64,000 nt of DNA. It comes from Streptomyces massasporeus. GTDB taxonomy: Bacteria > Actinomycetota > Actinomycetes > Streptomycetales > Streptomycetaceae. Below, piece by piece: positions 1 to 9,259 of this stretch (its first letter is position 1; each line of letters opens with the position of its first letter). The translations under genes were made by a program, and so were the position numbers. Where the stretch lies: the NCBI RefSeq assembly GCF_014648995.1, contig NZ_BMSE01000022.1, positions 62,001-126,000 of the forward strand, read 5' to 3'. A model generated the notes under the pieces. That model was given only the letters and a program-made list of their open reading frames with translations. It was not told the origin of the DNA and did not search any database.

Positions 1-1
1 G

Positions 2-1897
2 CCGCTGGGCGCCAAGGCCTGTGCGAGCGGCGGCTGCCCGGCCGTGACCGACGGCCGGCTGATGCTGGGCGGCGGCGCCGACAGTGAGCGGGCCGCCTGG
101 CTCAAGCCGGATCTCGGCAAGGTGCCGGCGGGCGCCAGGGTGACCCGGGCCCGCCTGGTGCTGACTCCGGCCGAATGCGGCACCGGCACCTGCGCGCAGC
201 GGCCGGTCGAGATGTACCAGCTGTACGAACCCTGGGCCGCCCCGCGCACCGGAACCGGCCTGCTGGACGTGCTGGACGACGCCCCGTTCACCGAATCCGC
301 GCTCGCCGACACCCAGGACCTCGCGCCTCTGGTGCAGTCCTGGATCGACGATCAGTCCGGCGAGGGGTTCGCGGTGCGTCTCCCCGCCGCCGACACCGGG
401 TCGTCCGTCTCCTACCACTCGAGCCGCAGCACGGACCCGGCGAAGCGGCCGCAGCTGGTCATCACCTATGTGGCACCCACCGCGCCCGGAGCCCCGCAGG
501 ACCTGCGTGTGACCGCCGGTGACGGTGGGCTCCTGGCGACGTGGAACCCGCCGCTGGACCTGGGTTCGTCGGCGGACGGCGCGGAGTACACCGTCGTCGT
601 CACGAAGGCCGACGGCAGCGAGGCTGCCAGGGCCACCACGCGCGACGCGCACATCGTCGTGGACGGACTGAAGAACGGCACCACCCACCGGGTGACCGTG
701 ACGGCGCGCACGCCGCACGGCAGCGGTCCCGCCACGGCGTCGGAAGCACTCACCCCCGTGGCCGTTCCGGGTGGCGCGGCAACCTACCGGGAGATCGTGC
801 AGCAGTACGTCGATGCCCGGAGCGCCATCCTCACCGACAAGCATCCGACCGCCGCGGCGGCCCTCGCCGCGAGCTCCCGCGGAGCCGCGTTCCAGGACAT
901 GCTCGGCGCCCAGTCCGCGGACCTCGCGGAGGCCAGGGACGTGCTGGCCAAGCGCGGTCAGCGCTACACCGGGATGACGACGAAGCTGTCCGACGTCCTG
1001 GTCGGGGTCGACGACAGCGGCACGGTGTTCCTGCGCGCGGTGCTCGATGACTCGGCCGTACTGACGGGCGGAGGCCCGACGGACCCGGGCGACGCGGGCG
1101 AACCAAGCGGCTCGGACGGCTCGGACGGCTCGGACGGCGAACCGGAGGAGGGACAGCGGGAGCAGCGTTTCACCTTCAGCACCAACAGTGGCGCCCCGAT
1201 CCTCCACGTCGAGGCGGACGCCCCCGCGGCGGAAACCGTGCTGTCGGCGTCGGCTTCGGCCGCCAACGGCCTGGAGACCACCGACGACTCACTGGGTCCC
1301 ATCAGCGAGGTGCCCGACGAGCCGATCGCGCTCGACGCGGACGGCCTGCCGACCGAGGAACCGGCGCCGGCCGTGCAGCAGTCGGCACTGCGCGTCAAAC
1401 GCGCCGCCGCGCAGGTGTCCGGCTCCGGAACGGTCAAGTGGGCGTCCCGGAACGTCGGAACCCGCTGGGAATACGGCCAGGACTGCACCAACTTCGTGTC
1501 GAAGGCGCTGTACCACGGTGGCAAGATGAAGACCCGTCACGGCGGGCGCAAGCACGACCGCGCCTGGTGGCAGCAGTACTACCTCTTCGGCAAGATCAAG
1601 AACAAGAGCTACACCTGGGCCGCCGCCGAGAACTTCCGTCGGCACATGATCCGCTACCGCGGGGCCAAGCACGTCACGGCCCTCACGGCCAAGCCGGGAG
1701 ATCTCGTGCTCTTCAAATGGAAGAAGGAACGGGGCTACAACCACGTGGCCATCGTCGAGCGCAAGCGCCACGGGCTTCAGCTGATCCAGCACGGCAGTTC
1801 GAACAGGACCAGCCTCGCCGCTGCCATCCTGCGGTACCGCGGCAAGCCCAACTACATCGAGCGGGTCACCATTCTCCGCCCGAAGGCGAGGTCCTGA
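2..1897 (+). CDS. DNRLRE / fibronectin III / amidase-domain protein (5' partial)
   Basis: This is the 3' part of a probably secreted protein; the frame is open from base 2, so the start and any signal peptide lie upstream. In order, counted from base 2: a DNRLRE-like beta region (residues 1-155), a fibronectin type III domain (about 160-254), a Ser-Asp-Gly repeat linker near 370-380, and a C-terminal amidase_6-type domain. That domain carries the motif DCTNFVS with candidate catalytic Cys495 and NHVAIVE with His581, as in NlpC/P60-like cysteine peptidases and amidases. The family is thought to act on cell-wall peptides or surface substrates. The stop is followed two bases later by the lipoprotein gene, so the two are probably translated together. 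Domain calls are from pattern recognition; the substrate is unknown. Confidence 0.8.
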   Translation, partial: PLGAKACASGGCPAVTDGRLMLGGGADSERAAWLKPDLGKVPAGARVTRARLVLTPAECGTGTCAQRPVEMYQLYEPWAAPRTGTGLLDVLDDAPFTESALADTQDLAPLVQSWIDDQSGEGFAVRLPAADTGSSVSYHSSRSTDPAKRPQLVITYVAPTAPGAPQDLRVTAGDGGLLATWNPPLDLGSSADGAEYTVVVTKADGSEAARATTRDAHIVVDGLKNGTTHRVTVTARTPHGSGPATASEALTPVAVPGGAATYREIVQQYVDARSAILTDKHPTAAAALAASSRGAAFQDMLGAQSADLAEARDVLAKRGQRYTGMTTKLSDVLVGVDDSGTVFLRAVLDDSAVLTGGGPTDPGDAGEPSGSDGSDGSDGEPEEGQREQRFTFSTNSGAPILHVEADAPAAETVLSASASAANGLETTDDSLGPISEVPDEPIALDADGLPTEEPAPAVQQSALRVKRAAAQVSGSGTVKWASRNVGTRWEYGQDCTNFVSKALYHGGKMKTRHGGRKHDRAWWQQYYLFGKIKNKSYTWAAAENFRRHMIRYRGAKHVTALTAKPGDLVLFKWKKERGYNHVAIVERKRHGLQLIQHGSSNRTSLAAAILRYRGKPNYIERVTILRPKARS

Positions 1898-1899
1898 CC

Positions 1900-2430
1900 A
1901 TGACACGGAAGACAAGGCTCACCCGCTTCGCACTGTCCGCCGTCGTCGTCGCGGGCGGACTTCTGACGGGCTGCACGTCGGACGACAAGTCCCTGACGTA
2001 TCAGACCGACTACAGCAATCACCAACCCCTGAAGGTCGTCGGCTACCCCTCCGCGGGGAGTCTCGAGACGGTGCAGAAGGCGGTGTGGCGGCTCGCAGAC
2101 GGTGATACCGACGGGCTGTCGGCACTCGCCGTCGACGACAAGCAGGCCGAGGCCACGGCCCGCAACTGGGTCAAGGCCTTCGGCGCCGCCGCCAAGGGAG
2201 ACGTGACCGCGGACTTCTACGACGAGGGTTCCGTGCGGCAGGTCGTGGTCCTGTACTTCGCCAAGAGCGGCCAGGTCAAGGAGATCGAGGCCCGCATCGG
2301 CGAGGACGACTCCTGGGGACTCACCCTCGCCGAGCCCGATCCGGCCGAGGCGAAGGCCAAGCCCACATGGGCCCCGCCGAAGCCGGGCGGCTCCGGTTCC
2401 CGCACCTCCGGCGCCCCGTCGGAGAACTGA
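1900..2430 (+). CDS. lipoprotein, unknown function
   Basis: A 176-residue protein with a Lys/Arg-rich N-terminus, a hydrophobic stretch and a lipobox ending LLTGC (Cys about 27), so it is predicted to be exported and lipid-anchored. The mature part (charged, ending in a Pro/Ser/Gly-rich tail) matches no family I recognise. The ATG is two bases after the amidase stop, which supports this start and coupled expression. A strong hairpin follows at 2458-2491. It may be a partner of the amidase at the cell surface; that is inferred only from the operon. Confidence 0.8.
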   Translation: MTRKTRLTRFALSAVVVAGGLLTGCTSDDKSLTYQTDYSNHQPLKVVGYPSAGSLETVQKAVWRLADGDTDGLSALAVDDKQAEATARNWVKAFGAAAKGDVTADFYDEGSVRQVVVLYFAKSGQVKEIEARIGEDDSWGLTLAEPDPAEAKAKPTWAPPKPGGSGSRTSGAPSEN

Positions 2431-2457
2431 CGGGCATCTGTCTCGCTCCACCCTTTG

Positions 2458-2491
2458 AGGACCGCACTCCGACCAACCGGGGTGCGGTCCT
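2458..2491. terminator. rho-independent-type hairpin
   Basis: A 13-bp stem (AGGACCGCACTCC paired with GGGGTGCGGTCCT, one G-T wobble) around an 8-base loop lies just after the lipoprotein stop and before the convergent membrane gene. It probably ends transcription from both sides; there is no clear T-run, which is usual in this GC range. Confidence 0.8.
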
Positions 2492-2503
2492 CCGCACTGT
2501 GTT

Positions 2504-3489
2504 CTACGCACACATGGGAGGTGTACGGGGCGACCGCAGGCGGTCGTGGAGGACCGCGAAGGCCGTGAAGGTGAGGGGGAGAGTCACGACCGCGGCGACC
2601 AGGATTCCGACGAGGATCGGCACGAGGATCCCGGCGTAGTACGCGGCGAAGAAGTCGCTCGTCGCCTCTTCGAGATCGGCGCGTACGAGGGGGCGCAGGG
2701 GCAGAGAAGGCTCTGTCACCAGCCGAACCGTCCCGGCGGTGAGCGCGGCCAGCGGCAGCGCGAGGGCGAGGACGCGGGCGAATCCGGAGCGCGTCCAGGT
2801 CAGTGACCAGGAACGGCGCAGGGCCGCGCGCGGGCCGAGGCCGGCGGCTGCCACTGCCGGGGCCGAGGCGAGGGCCGGACGCAGCAGCACGGCAACCGCC
2901 ACAGCGGCCGCGGGAGAAGCCTGGACGAGGGTGTGGGGCCACGTTCCGCGTTCCAAGGGCTCGGGGGTGTCGAGCTGGTAGCCGGTGAGACGGTCCGCCA
3001 CGACTGCGGTGAGCAGCGGCAGGGGCCACACGACTAGGCCGCGCAGCGCGTACACGGCGAGCACCGGTCGGAGTCGTCCGGGATCCGCGAGACGCGGCTC
3101 GTCCCCTTGCGGTGCCCTTGAGTCCCCGCTGCGACCGCCCGGGAGCACACAGTGTGCAGGGCTGCGCTGCCGGTGCCGAGCAGGACCAGGAAGAGCGGGA
3201 GCGTCCAGAGGGCGACCGGCCCCAGGTCGGTGTGGTCGTGAAGACAGGGATCCTCGACGTGGCGATACCAGATGCGGTGGTTCCGCAGGTGGGTGAAGAC
3301 CGGCCGGGCCAGCGCGAATATCGTGGCCGTCATCAGCAGCGTGACCAGTCCGCACAGGCTGACGACCCGTACGGTCGCGCCCGCCACGGTGCCGCGGTGC
3401 CGTCGCAGGACGGCGAACGGGGTGGCGGTGACGCCGCGTTCGGGGCTTCCTCCTGTCGGTGGCACCATGCGGTCGGTCTGTGGGGGCAT
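2504..3489 (-). pseudogene. multi-pass membrane protein, broken by one frameshift
   Basis: Two overlapping minus-strand frames together encode one membrane protein. The N-terminal half starts at ATG 3489 (MPPQTDRM...) and has hydrophobic segments around VVSLCGLVTLLMTATIFALA and LWTLPLFLVLLGTGSAAL. It then runs out of frame and stops near 3034. The C-terminal half, in another frame, resumes at ADPGRLRPVLAVYALRG with three or four more membrane segments and ends at a TAG at 2504. Restoring one base in the C-run at 3103-3106 joins the halves. So this is either a recent frameshift or a homopolymer sequencing error. I do not recognise the family. Confidence 0.7.
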
Positions 3490-3591
3490 GGAGGGCGCGC
3501 CTTCTGTACGTTCCGGGTCTGTTCCCGGCAAGGACGCCGGCCGGACCGGACAGGGTTCCCTCTCGCCACCAGGTCGACTACACCCGGCCGG

Positions 3592-3633
3592 ACACGGCCC
3601 GCCCACCTCGTCGGCGTGGTGGGCGAGCCGTGT
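3592..3633. terminator. strong terminator hairpin after DUF5302 gene
   Basis: A 16-bp stem with one wobble (ACACGGCCCGCCCACC with GGTGGGCGAGCCGTGT) and a 10-base loop lies 34 bases beyond the minus-strand DUF5302 stop. It separates that gene from the broken membrane gene. Confidence 0.8.
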
Positions 3634-3666
3634 CCTGCCGAGTCTCGTCTAGCGGTCGTTCTTGGC

Positions 3667-3909
3667 TCAGCCGCCGCTCTTGCGCCGGAACGACCGCTGG
3701 TTGGCGGCCGGACCGTGCGCGCCGCGGATCTTTGACGCGTGGGGATTCGCAGCGAGGTCGGCGGCATCCGCCTGCATACCGCGCTTGCGGGCCAAGGCTT
3801 CCCGGAACTTGCGCTTCAGATCGTATTGTCCGTCGGCGTCGGGCGTAATGGCGGGGCTCTCGGCGTCAGCCGACTCCGAACCTTCTGGTGATGAAGACTC
3901 TGCGGCCAT
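3667..3909 (-). CDS. DUF5302 family protein
   Basis: An 80-residue, highly charged soluble protein. It has an acidic Ser/Glu-rich N-terminus, a basic core (YDLKRKFREALARKRG) and a conserved C-terminal end HASKIRGAHGPAANQRSFRRKSGG-like in layout, which I recognise as DUF5302, a small actinobacterial family of unknown role. The start is chosen at ATG 3909 because an AGGAGGTCACC ribosome site precedes it; an earlier in-frame start at 3942 lacks one. Monocistronic, with its own terminator. Confidence 0.85.
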   Translation of the reverse strand: MAAESSSPEGSESADAESPAITPDADGQYDLKRKFREALARKRGMQADAADLAANPHASKIRGAHGPAANQRSFRRKSGG

Positions 3910-4031
3910 GGTGACCTCCTGGGCTCGGACGTTGGAGAGCACAGCTTGTCATGCCGAGTCCCGCATGAGGCGCCGCCGAAGGGCATTGCCCGCCATTCCG
4001 GCTCACAGCCGGGGCTCGACGGTACGGGTCC

Positions 4032-4985
4032 TCAGCCACGGCGAACCGCTCCGAGGTGGGCGCGGTGCAGGCCTGGCGCGGTGAACCGCTGTGCCACCGC
4101 GCGCAGGACTCGATCCATCGCCTGGGCGGGTGGGGTGGCGGGGCGGGCCGTGGCACGGGCGAGGAGGATGCGGCGGGTGGGGGCCGGGACGTCGGACGCG
4201 AAGGGCAGCAGGCGTACGTCACTGCGCCGACTGGTGAGGGCCAGGCGGGGGGCGAGGGCGATCCCGAGGCCGGCGGCGACCATGGCCTGCGCCTCCTGGT
4301 AGTCGTGCGAGGAGTAGGCGATGCGCGGCTCGAATCCCGCCTGGCGGCAGCTGCGGCGAAGGACATCGGCGACGGGGTGGTTGTCGGCGCGGATGATCCA
4401 CTCCTGGTCGGCGAGGTCGCCGAGTCGCACGGCGGGATGGGTGCGCAGGGGTGAGTCGGCGGGGACCACCAGCACGGTGGGGTCGTCCAGGAGGTGTGTG
4501 AGGGAGAGCGCCGGATCGTCGAGGCGGTTCCACTCGTAGTCCCAGAGCAGCCCCTGCTCCACCTCCCCGGTGTGCAGCATCTCCCGGAGCTCCGCGAGGA
4601 CCCCGGCACGCACCTCGATGCGGATTCCGGTGTGGCGGCGCCGGAAACGGGTGAGCGCGAGCGGCAGCAGGGATGCGCTCGCCGTGGGGAAGGAACCGAG
4701 CCGGAGCGTGCCCTGATCGAGGGCGGTGAAGGAGTCCAAGTCGGCCTGCGCTGCGCGTAGTTCACGGCGGATCGCCTGACCGCGTTCGGCCAGCGCGGCG
4801 CCCGCCGGGGTGGGGCGGATACCGCGCGGCAGCCGCTCGATCAGGGGCTGTCCGGCCTCCTGCTCCAGCAGGGACATCTGCTGTGAGGCGGCGGAGGTGG
4901 TCATACCCAGTGCCTCGGCCGCGGCGGTGAGCGAACCGCGTTCGGTGGCTTCGGTGAGCAGCAGCAGTCGGCGCACGTTCAGCAT
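4032..4985 (-). CDS. LysR family transcriptional regulator
   Basis: A 317-residue regulator starting MLNVRRLLLL. The N-terminal winged helix-turn-helix (about residues 1-60, with SLTAAAEALGMTTSAASQQ as the recognition region) is followed by a substrate-binding-like domain. It is divergent from the PrpF-like and MatC-like genes, so it most likely controls them in response to an organic acid or intermediate. A perfect 15-bp palindrome lies ten bases upstream of its start and suggests autoregulation. The ATG at 4985 fits family length; an upstream extension to 5108 would give a non-homologous tail. Confidence 0.9.
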   Translation of the reverse strand: MLNVRRLLLLTEATERGSLTAAAEALGMTTSAASQQMSLLEQEAGQPLIERLPRGIRPTPAGAALAERGQAIRRELRAAQADLDSFTALDQGTLRLGSFPTASASLLPLALTRFRRRHTGIRIEVRAGVLAELREMLHTGEVEQGLLWDYEWNRLDDPALSLTHLLDDPTVLVVPADSPLRTHPAVRLGDLADQEWIIRADNHPVADVLRRSCRQAGFEPRIAYSSHDYQEAQAMVAAGLGIALAPRLALTSRRSDVRLLPFASDVPAPTRRILLARATARPATPPAQAMDRVLRAVAQRFTAPGLHRAHLGAVRRG

Positions 4986-4994
4986 GCCTGTGAC

Positions 4995-5009
4995 TTTAGC
5001 TGAGCTAAA
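4995..5009. promoter_or_regulatory. palindromic LysR-type operator
   Basis: TTTAGCTGAGCTAAA is a perfect 15-bp palindrome that fits the T-N11-A pattern of LysR boxes. It sits in the divergent region between the LysR gene and the PrpF-like gene. Seen directly; the binding protein is inferred. Confidence 0.7.
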
Positions 5010-5155
5010 CCCATGTGAAGCGAACTGCGATTGTTCCGAAGTCACGCCTCTGCGAAGGTCTCCGCAATCGCCGAGCGGTTCACCGGCCCGCAATGCGCCC
5101 TTCACCACCGACTCGGCCCTCCCTCCCCTCGTTGCATCAAGGAAGAGCCTCAGAC

Positions 5156-6277
5156 GTGCACACTCCCGCGACCCTGGTGCGTGGCGGCACCAGCAAGTGC
5201 TGGCTGTTCAATCAGGTCGACGTCCCCGCCGGCCGTGGCGAACTGGAGAAGCTGCTGGTCTCCGCGTACGGCGCGACAGATCCCGTGGAACTCGACGGCG
5301 TGGGCGGGGCGACCCCCACCACCTCGAAGGCCGCGGTTGTCAGCGCCTCCCCCGAACCCGGCGTGGACGTGGACTATCTCTTCGCCCAGGTCGGCATCGG
5401 CACGGGCTCGGTCGAGTGGACGAGCAACTGCGGAAACTGCGCCACAGGGGTCGCCCTGTACGCGGTCGCGAAGGGCATGGTGGCGATCACCGGTGACCGG
5501 ACGCGTGTGGTGATGCGCAACACCAACACAGGCGCGGTCCTCGAAGGGCTCGTGGGCACCCCCGGTGGCGTCGTACACCACTTCGGCCGCCAGACCGTAC
5601 CCGGAACGCGTGCCGGCGGGGTCGCCGTCGGTCTCACGTTCCGCGATCCGGCCGGTGGCACCACCGGTTCACTGCTCCCCACCGGGCGGGCCGCGCAGGA
5701 CCTTCCGGTCGCTGCCGCCGCACCGGTACGGGTGAGCATGGTGGACGCCGGAGCACCCGTCGTCCTCGTCGACGCCCCCGAAGCCGGCCGCACCGGCGCC
5801 GAGCCCTTGGAAAAGGTCAGCACCGACGTGCCCTGGCTGCGCACCGTGCGTCATACCGCCGCACCGCTGATGGGATTGCTCCAGCCTGGCGAGGAACCGG
5901 GCGACGCGGTGCCCAAGGTGGGCCTGGTGGGCCCGCCGGTGCCCTACACCACCACCCTCGGCGAACACGTCGCGGCCGAGGACTACGACATCTCGGTGCG
6001 CATGCTCAGCATGAACGCCCCGCATCCCGCGATCGGTCTGACCTCCGCCGTGGCCGTCGCGGCGGCCGGGCTCGTCGAGGGCTCCGCGGTCTGCCGGATC
6101 ACGGGCGGCCCGACCGACGAGTGGCTGCGGCTCGGCACCCCCGCCGGCATCGTCGCGGTCCGCTGCACCGACGTACGGGACGGCATGCCGCGGCGGGTCA
6201 CCGTGCAGCGCGCGGCACGGCTGCTGGCCGACGCCCGTATCTACGTCCCGGAAACAGGCCGTACGCAAGCCGCCTGA
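5156..6277 (+). CDS. PrpF family isomerase/tautomerase
   Basis: A 373-residue member of the PrpF fold, which includes 2-methylaconitate cis-trans isomerase and 4-oxalomesaconate tautomerase. The N-terminus has the family signature RGGTSK (residues 9-14), and a conserved SNCGNCATG stretch with Cys92 and Cys95 follows. The GTG start at 5156 is chosen because homologues begin just before the RGGTSK motif and an AAGGAAG site precedes it. It lies upstream of a MatC-like carrier and divergent from a LysR regulator. This suggests uptake and isomerisation of an unsaturated di- or tricarboxylate. The exact substrate cannot be told from sequence; no propionate (prpB/C/D) genes are adjacent. Confidence 0.85.
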   Translation: MHTPATLVRGGTSKCWLFNQVDVPAGRGELEKLLVSAYGATDPVELDGVGGATPTTSKAAVVSASPEPGVDVDYLFAQVGIGTGSVEWTSNCGNCATGVALYAVAKGMVAITGDRTRVVMRNTNTGAVLEGLVGTPGGVVHHFGRQTVPGTRAGGVAVGLTFRDPAGGTTGSLLPTGRAAQDLPVAAAAPVRVSMVDAGAPVVLVDAPEAGRTGAEPLEKVSTDVPWLRTVRHTAAPLMGLLQPGEEPGDAVPKVGLVGPPVPYTTTLGEHVAAEDYDISVRMLSMNAPHPAIGLTSAVAVAAAGLVEGSAVCRITGGPTDEWLRLGTPAGIVAVRCTDVRDGMPRRVTVQRAARLLADARIYVPETGRTQAA

Positions 6278-6381
6278 ACCGGGACGGACATCACCTCGGT
6301 CGGCCGGTCCCCCAGCCGCACGCACCGGGATCCCCTCGCGCCCTCGGGGCGCGCCCCTCCCCCATCGCACCAAGGACAAAG

Positions 6382-7635
6382 ATGTCTGCTGAAGTGATCT
6401 CCATAGGCGCGCTGCTGGTGATGTTCGTGGTCGGCACGGTGCTGCCGATCAACCTGGGCATCCTCGCCTTCGTCGCCACCTTCGCGGTCGGCACCGCCTC
6501 GCTCGGCCTCACCGAGGACGAGATTTTCGAGGGGTTCCCGGCGAAGCTCTTCGTCACCATCGTCGGGGTCACCTACCTGTTCTCCGTCGCCCGCCGCAAC
6601 GGCACCATCGACTGGCTCGTCGCGGCCGGGGTACGGCTGGTGCGCGGCAAGGTCGCGCTCATCCCCTGGGTGCTGTTCCTGGTGGCCGCCCTGCTGACGG
6701 CGTTCGGCACGTTCACTCCCGCCGCGGTCGCGATCCTCGCGCCGATCGGCATGAACTTCGCCTACCGCTACAAGCTCAATCCGCTGGTCGTCGGCATGAT
6801 GGTGATCAGCGGCGGTCACGCGGGCGCCTTCTCCCCGCTCGCCGTGTCCGGTGCGCTGGTGCTCGGCCTGGTCGACAAGACCGAACTGCAGGTCTCCGCG
6901 GTGACGCTGTTCAGCGCCAGCTTCCTGATCAACCTGGTGCTCTCGGCAGTCACCTACGCACTGCTCGCCAAGCACCCCGCCCCGCTGGCCGAGGGCTCCG
7001 AGGAAGCGGCCGAGGACGAGAGCCTCGCCGTGTCCGGCAGGCCCGACTGGCGCCAGTGGCTCACCCTCGCCTGCCTGGTCGCCCTCGTCGTCGGCGCCCT
7101 CGGCTTCCACCTGGAGATCGGCTTCCTGGCTCTCGCGGCCGGAGCGCTGCTCGCCCTGGTGGACATGAGGCGGCAGGAGAAGGCCGTGGACGGCGTCAGC
7201 TGGTCCACCCTGCTGCTGGTCGCGGGCATGATGACCTACATCGCCATGCTGGAGAAGGCCGGCATCATCGAGAACATCTCCGAGCACGCCGCGGGCCTGG
7301 GCGCACCGGTCGCCGTCGCCCTGCTGCTGTGCTTCACCGTGGCCATCACCTCGGCCTTCGCCTCCTCCACAGCGATCCTCACCGCGATCATCCCCATCGC
7401 CGTGCCACTGCTGCTCTCCAGCCACCTCAACGCCGCCGGGCTGATCGCCGCGCTTGCCGTCTCCACGACGATCGTCGACACCTCGCCCTTCTCCACCAAC
7501 GGCGCACTCGTCCTCAGCAACGCCCGCGGGGTGGACGGTCGTCGCTTCTACCGCCAGATCATCGGCTACACCGGTGGGATCGTCGCCCTCGGCCCTGTCG
7601 TCGCCTGGGGCGCTCTGGTCCTGCCCTGGTCGTAG
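6382..7635 (+). CDS. MatC-like dicarboxylate carrier (SLC13-type permease)
   Basis: A 417-residue integral membrane protein with about 12 hydrophobic segments. The N-terminal half has the dicarboxylate carrier MatC pattern (VLPINLGILAFVATFAVG near the start, then FGTFTPAAVAILAPIGMNFA). The C-terminal half has SSTAILTAIIPIAVPLL, resembling the SNT-type signature of the SLC13/DASS group. MatC carries malonate in rhizobia. Here it follows the PrpF-like gene by about 105 bases and probably imports the substrate for that enzyme. The start ATG 6382 has an AAGGAC site 8 bases upstream. The 111 bases after it show no gene or convincing hairpin. Confidence 0.85.
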   Translation: MSAEVISIGALLVMFVVGTVLPINLGILAFVATFAVGTASLGLTEDEIFEGFPAKLFVTIVGVTYLFSVARRNGTIDWLVAAGVRLVRGKVALIPWVLFLVAALLTAFGTFTPAAVAILAPIGMNFAYRYKLNPLVVGMMVISGGHAGAFSPLAVSGALVLGLVDKTELQVSAVTLFSASFLINLVLSAVTYALLAKHPAPLAEGSEEAAEDESLAVSGRPDWRQWLTLACLVALVVGALGFHLEIGFLALAAGALLALVDMRRQEKAVDGVSWSTLLLVAGMMTYIAMLEKAGIIENISEHAAGLGAPVAVALLLCFTVAITSAFASSTAILTAIIPIAVPLLLSSHLNAAGLIAALAVSTTIVDTSPFSTNGALVLSNARGVDGRRFYRQIIGYTGGIVALGPVVAWGALVLPWS

Positions 7636-7746
7636 CCGCACGGCAGATCACCGTGACCACTCCCCCGCCGTGGTGCCGCCGGCCATCACCGGGCGCCATA
7701 CCCTGAGGTGACCAGGTGCCTCGCCGCTGGAGGTCCGGGGTCGGCG

Positions 7747-9091
7747 TCAGGTCGGGCGGATCACCCCCCTGATCGCCGACTGTCCGGCGTAGAACACCGA
7801 CTCCTCACAGATGCGTGCTCCCGGGCCCGGTGCGTGAATCATCGTGCCGTTGCCGCTGCATATGCCGACGTGGCGGAGGTCGTCGTGGAAGAAGACCAGA
7901 TCTCCGACCTGAACGTCCGCGAGCGTGACCTGCGTCCCGGACCTCCACTGGGCCTCGGCGGTCCGGGGAAGCGTGACGCCCGCGGCCTTCCACGCGGCCT
8001 GGGTGAGACCGGGCGCGTCGTACGATCCCGGCCCGACCGCGCCCCAAACGCAGGGCCGACCGATCTGCGCTCGGGCGAAGGCGATCACCAGCTCGGCCTG
8101 GGTCCTGTGGGGGGTGTCCGGGGACTGCCAGAAACCACCGTAGGTCGCCGAAGTGGCGGTGGCGGAGGTGGTTTCCCAAGCCGTGGAGGTGACTTGTGTC
8201 GCCGGCATGGCAGCCGCTGTGGGCACCGCGAGGGCGGGTACGCCGGCCGGCTCGGCGGGCAGTGCCGGAGCAAGTGCCGTCGCGGCAGACGCAGGGATGT
8301 CCGGCAGACCGCTGCCATAGGTCGCCGTGGGGTCCGGACCGGTGGGCAGCGCCGCGGCGGGCTGTGGGGCGAGCACTGGGCCGGAATCCAGGGCGGGAGA
8401 TGGCTCGGGCTCGTACACCGGCCATGGCGCCACCGCGTCGACGGAGGCCGGCTGCGCATCGGCACGCCAGGCGCTCTCGTCCCCTCGGGATTCGCCTGCG
8501 GCGCCCGGTGCGGCGGGCCGGCCGGAGACCTGCGGGAGGGCAGCAGTCGGCGGGGGTGGCTGAGCTGATCCGCCGGTCAGCTCCCACGCGACGTCGGTGG
8601 GCGCCTCGGGCACCTTGGGCGTCCTTGGCGCTTCGAGAGCGAGGGGCTCCGCGGGACGTTCGGCCGGGCGCACGGGGCGCGCCGCTCCGGGTGCGCGGTC
8701 GGGAACGGCCGGCAACCTTCTCTCCGGCAGCGACGCCGGCACCGTCGGGCCCAGCTTGGCACGGGCAGCGTCGAACCACTGCCGGGCAAGGCCTCCGAAC
8801 GCAGGCTCCGCGTCCTGCCGGGAACGATCGCGGGTGGTCGTACCCCGCTGGCGCGGGATCCCGGCGGCGCGGGTCGCGTTGAACTTGCCGGTGTCGCTCT
8901 CGGCCCGGTCGTAGAGGCTGTCGACATACCGCCGGACCTCGTCAGGGCTCGGCGCCTCGCTCTCAGTCGTCAACGCGGGCACCAGCAGACTGCGAGAGTC
9001 GGACCTCGACAGTGAGGGCCTCCGGGGCAAGGGAGTTGGCCCTGGCCGGGAAGCCGGTCACTCCGGGGCGCGAGGTTCGTTCCGACGCCAT
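7747..9091 (-). pseudogene. NlpC/P60 cell-wall hydrolase, decayed
   Basis: A long minus-strand frame ends in an NlpC/P60 domain preceded by a Pro/Ala-rich linker and an N-terminal helix (EVRRYVDSLYDRAESDTGKFN). Two defects are visible. First, the catalytic site, normally DCSGLT, reads YDAPGLTQAAW: the nucleophile Cys is Ala (codon GCG), although the His region (RHVGICSGNGTMIHAPGPG) remains. Second, the likely start, ATG 9091 with a good AAAGGAG site (MASERTSRPG...), is in another frame. It encodes a secretion-like ALTVEVRLSQSAGA segment and stops near 8965, while the main frame has a TGA upstream and only a weak TTG at 9030. Active homologues cleave peptidoglycan stem peptides; this copy should not. 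Confidence 0.7.
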
Positions 9092-9259
9092 GGAAGGGGC
9101 GCTCCTTTCATCCGAGAGTGCACAAGTCCCACCTGTCGATCGATGGAACTCGTGCAGACGGTGACCAACTTAGCCACCTTGTGTTCCTCTCGTGAAGATC
9201 GAAGCCGCAAATGCCCGATATGCTTTTGTGACCTTGGTCCCTTGCTGACCATCACGTAC

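Noticed and set aside
6241..7641. 466-codon open frame antisense to the MatC-like gene
   Set aside because: Composition is Gly/Asp/Gln/His-rich noise typical of the antisense of a GC-rich membrane protein; no ribosome site or family pattern.
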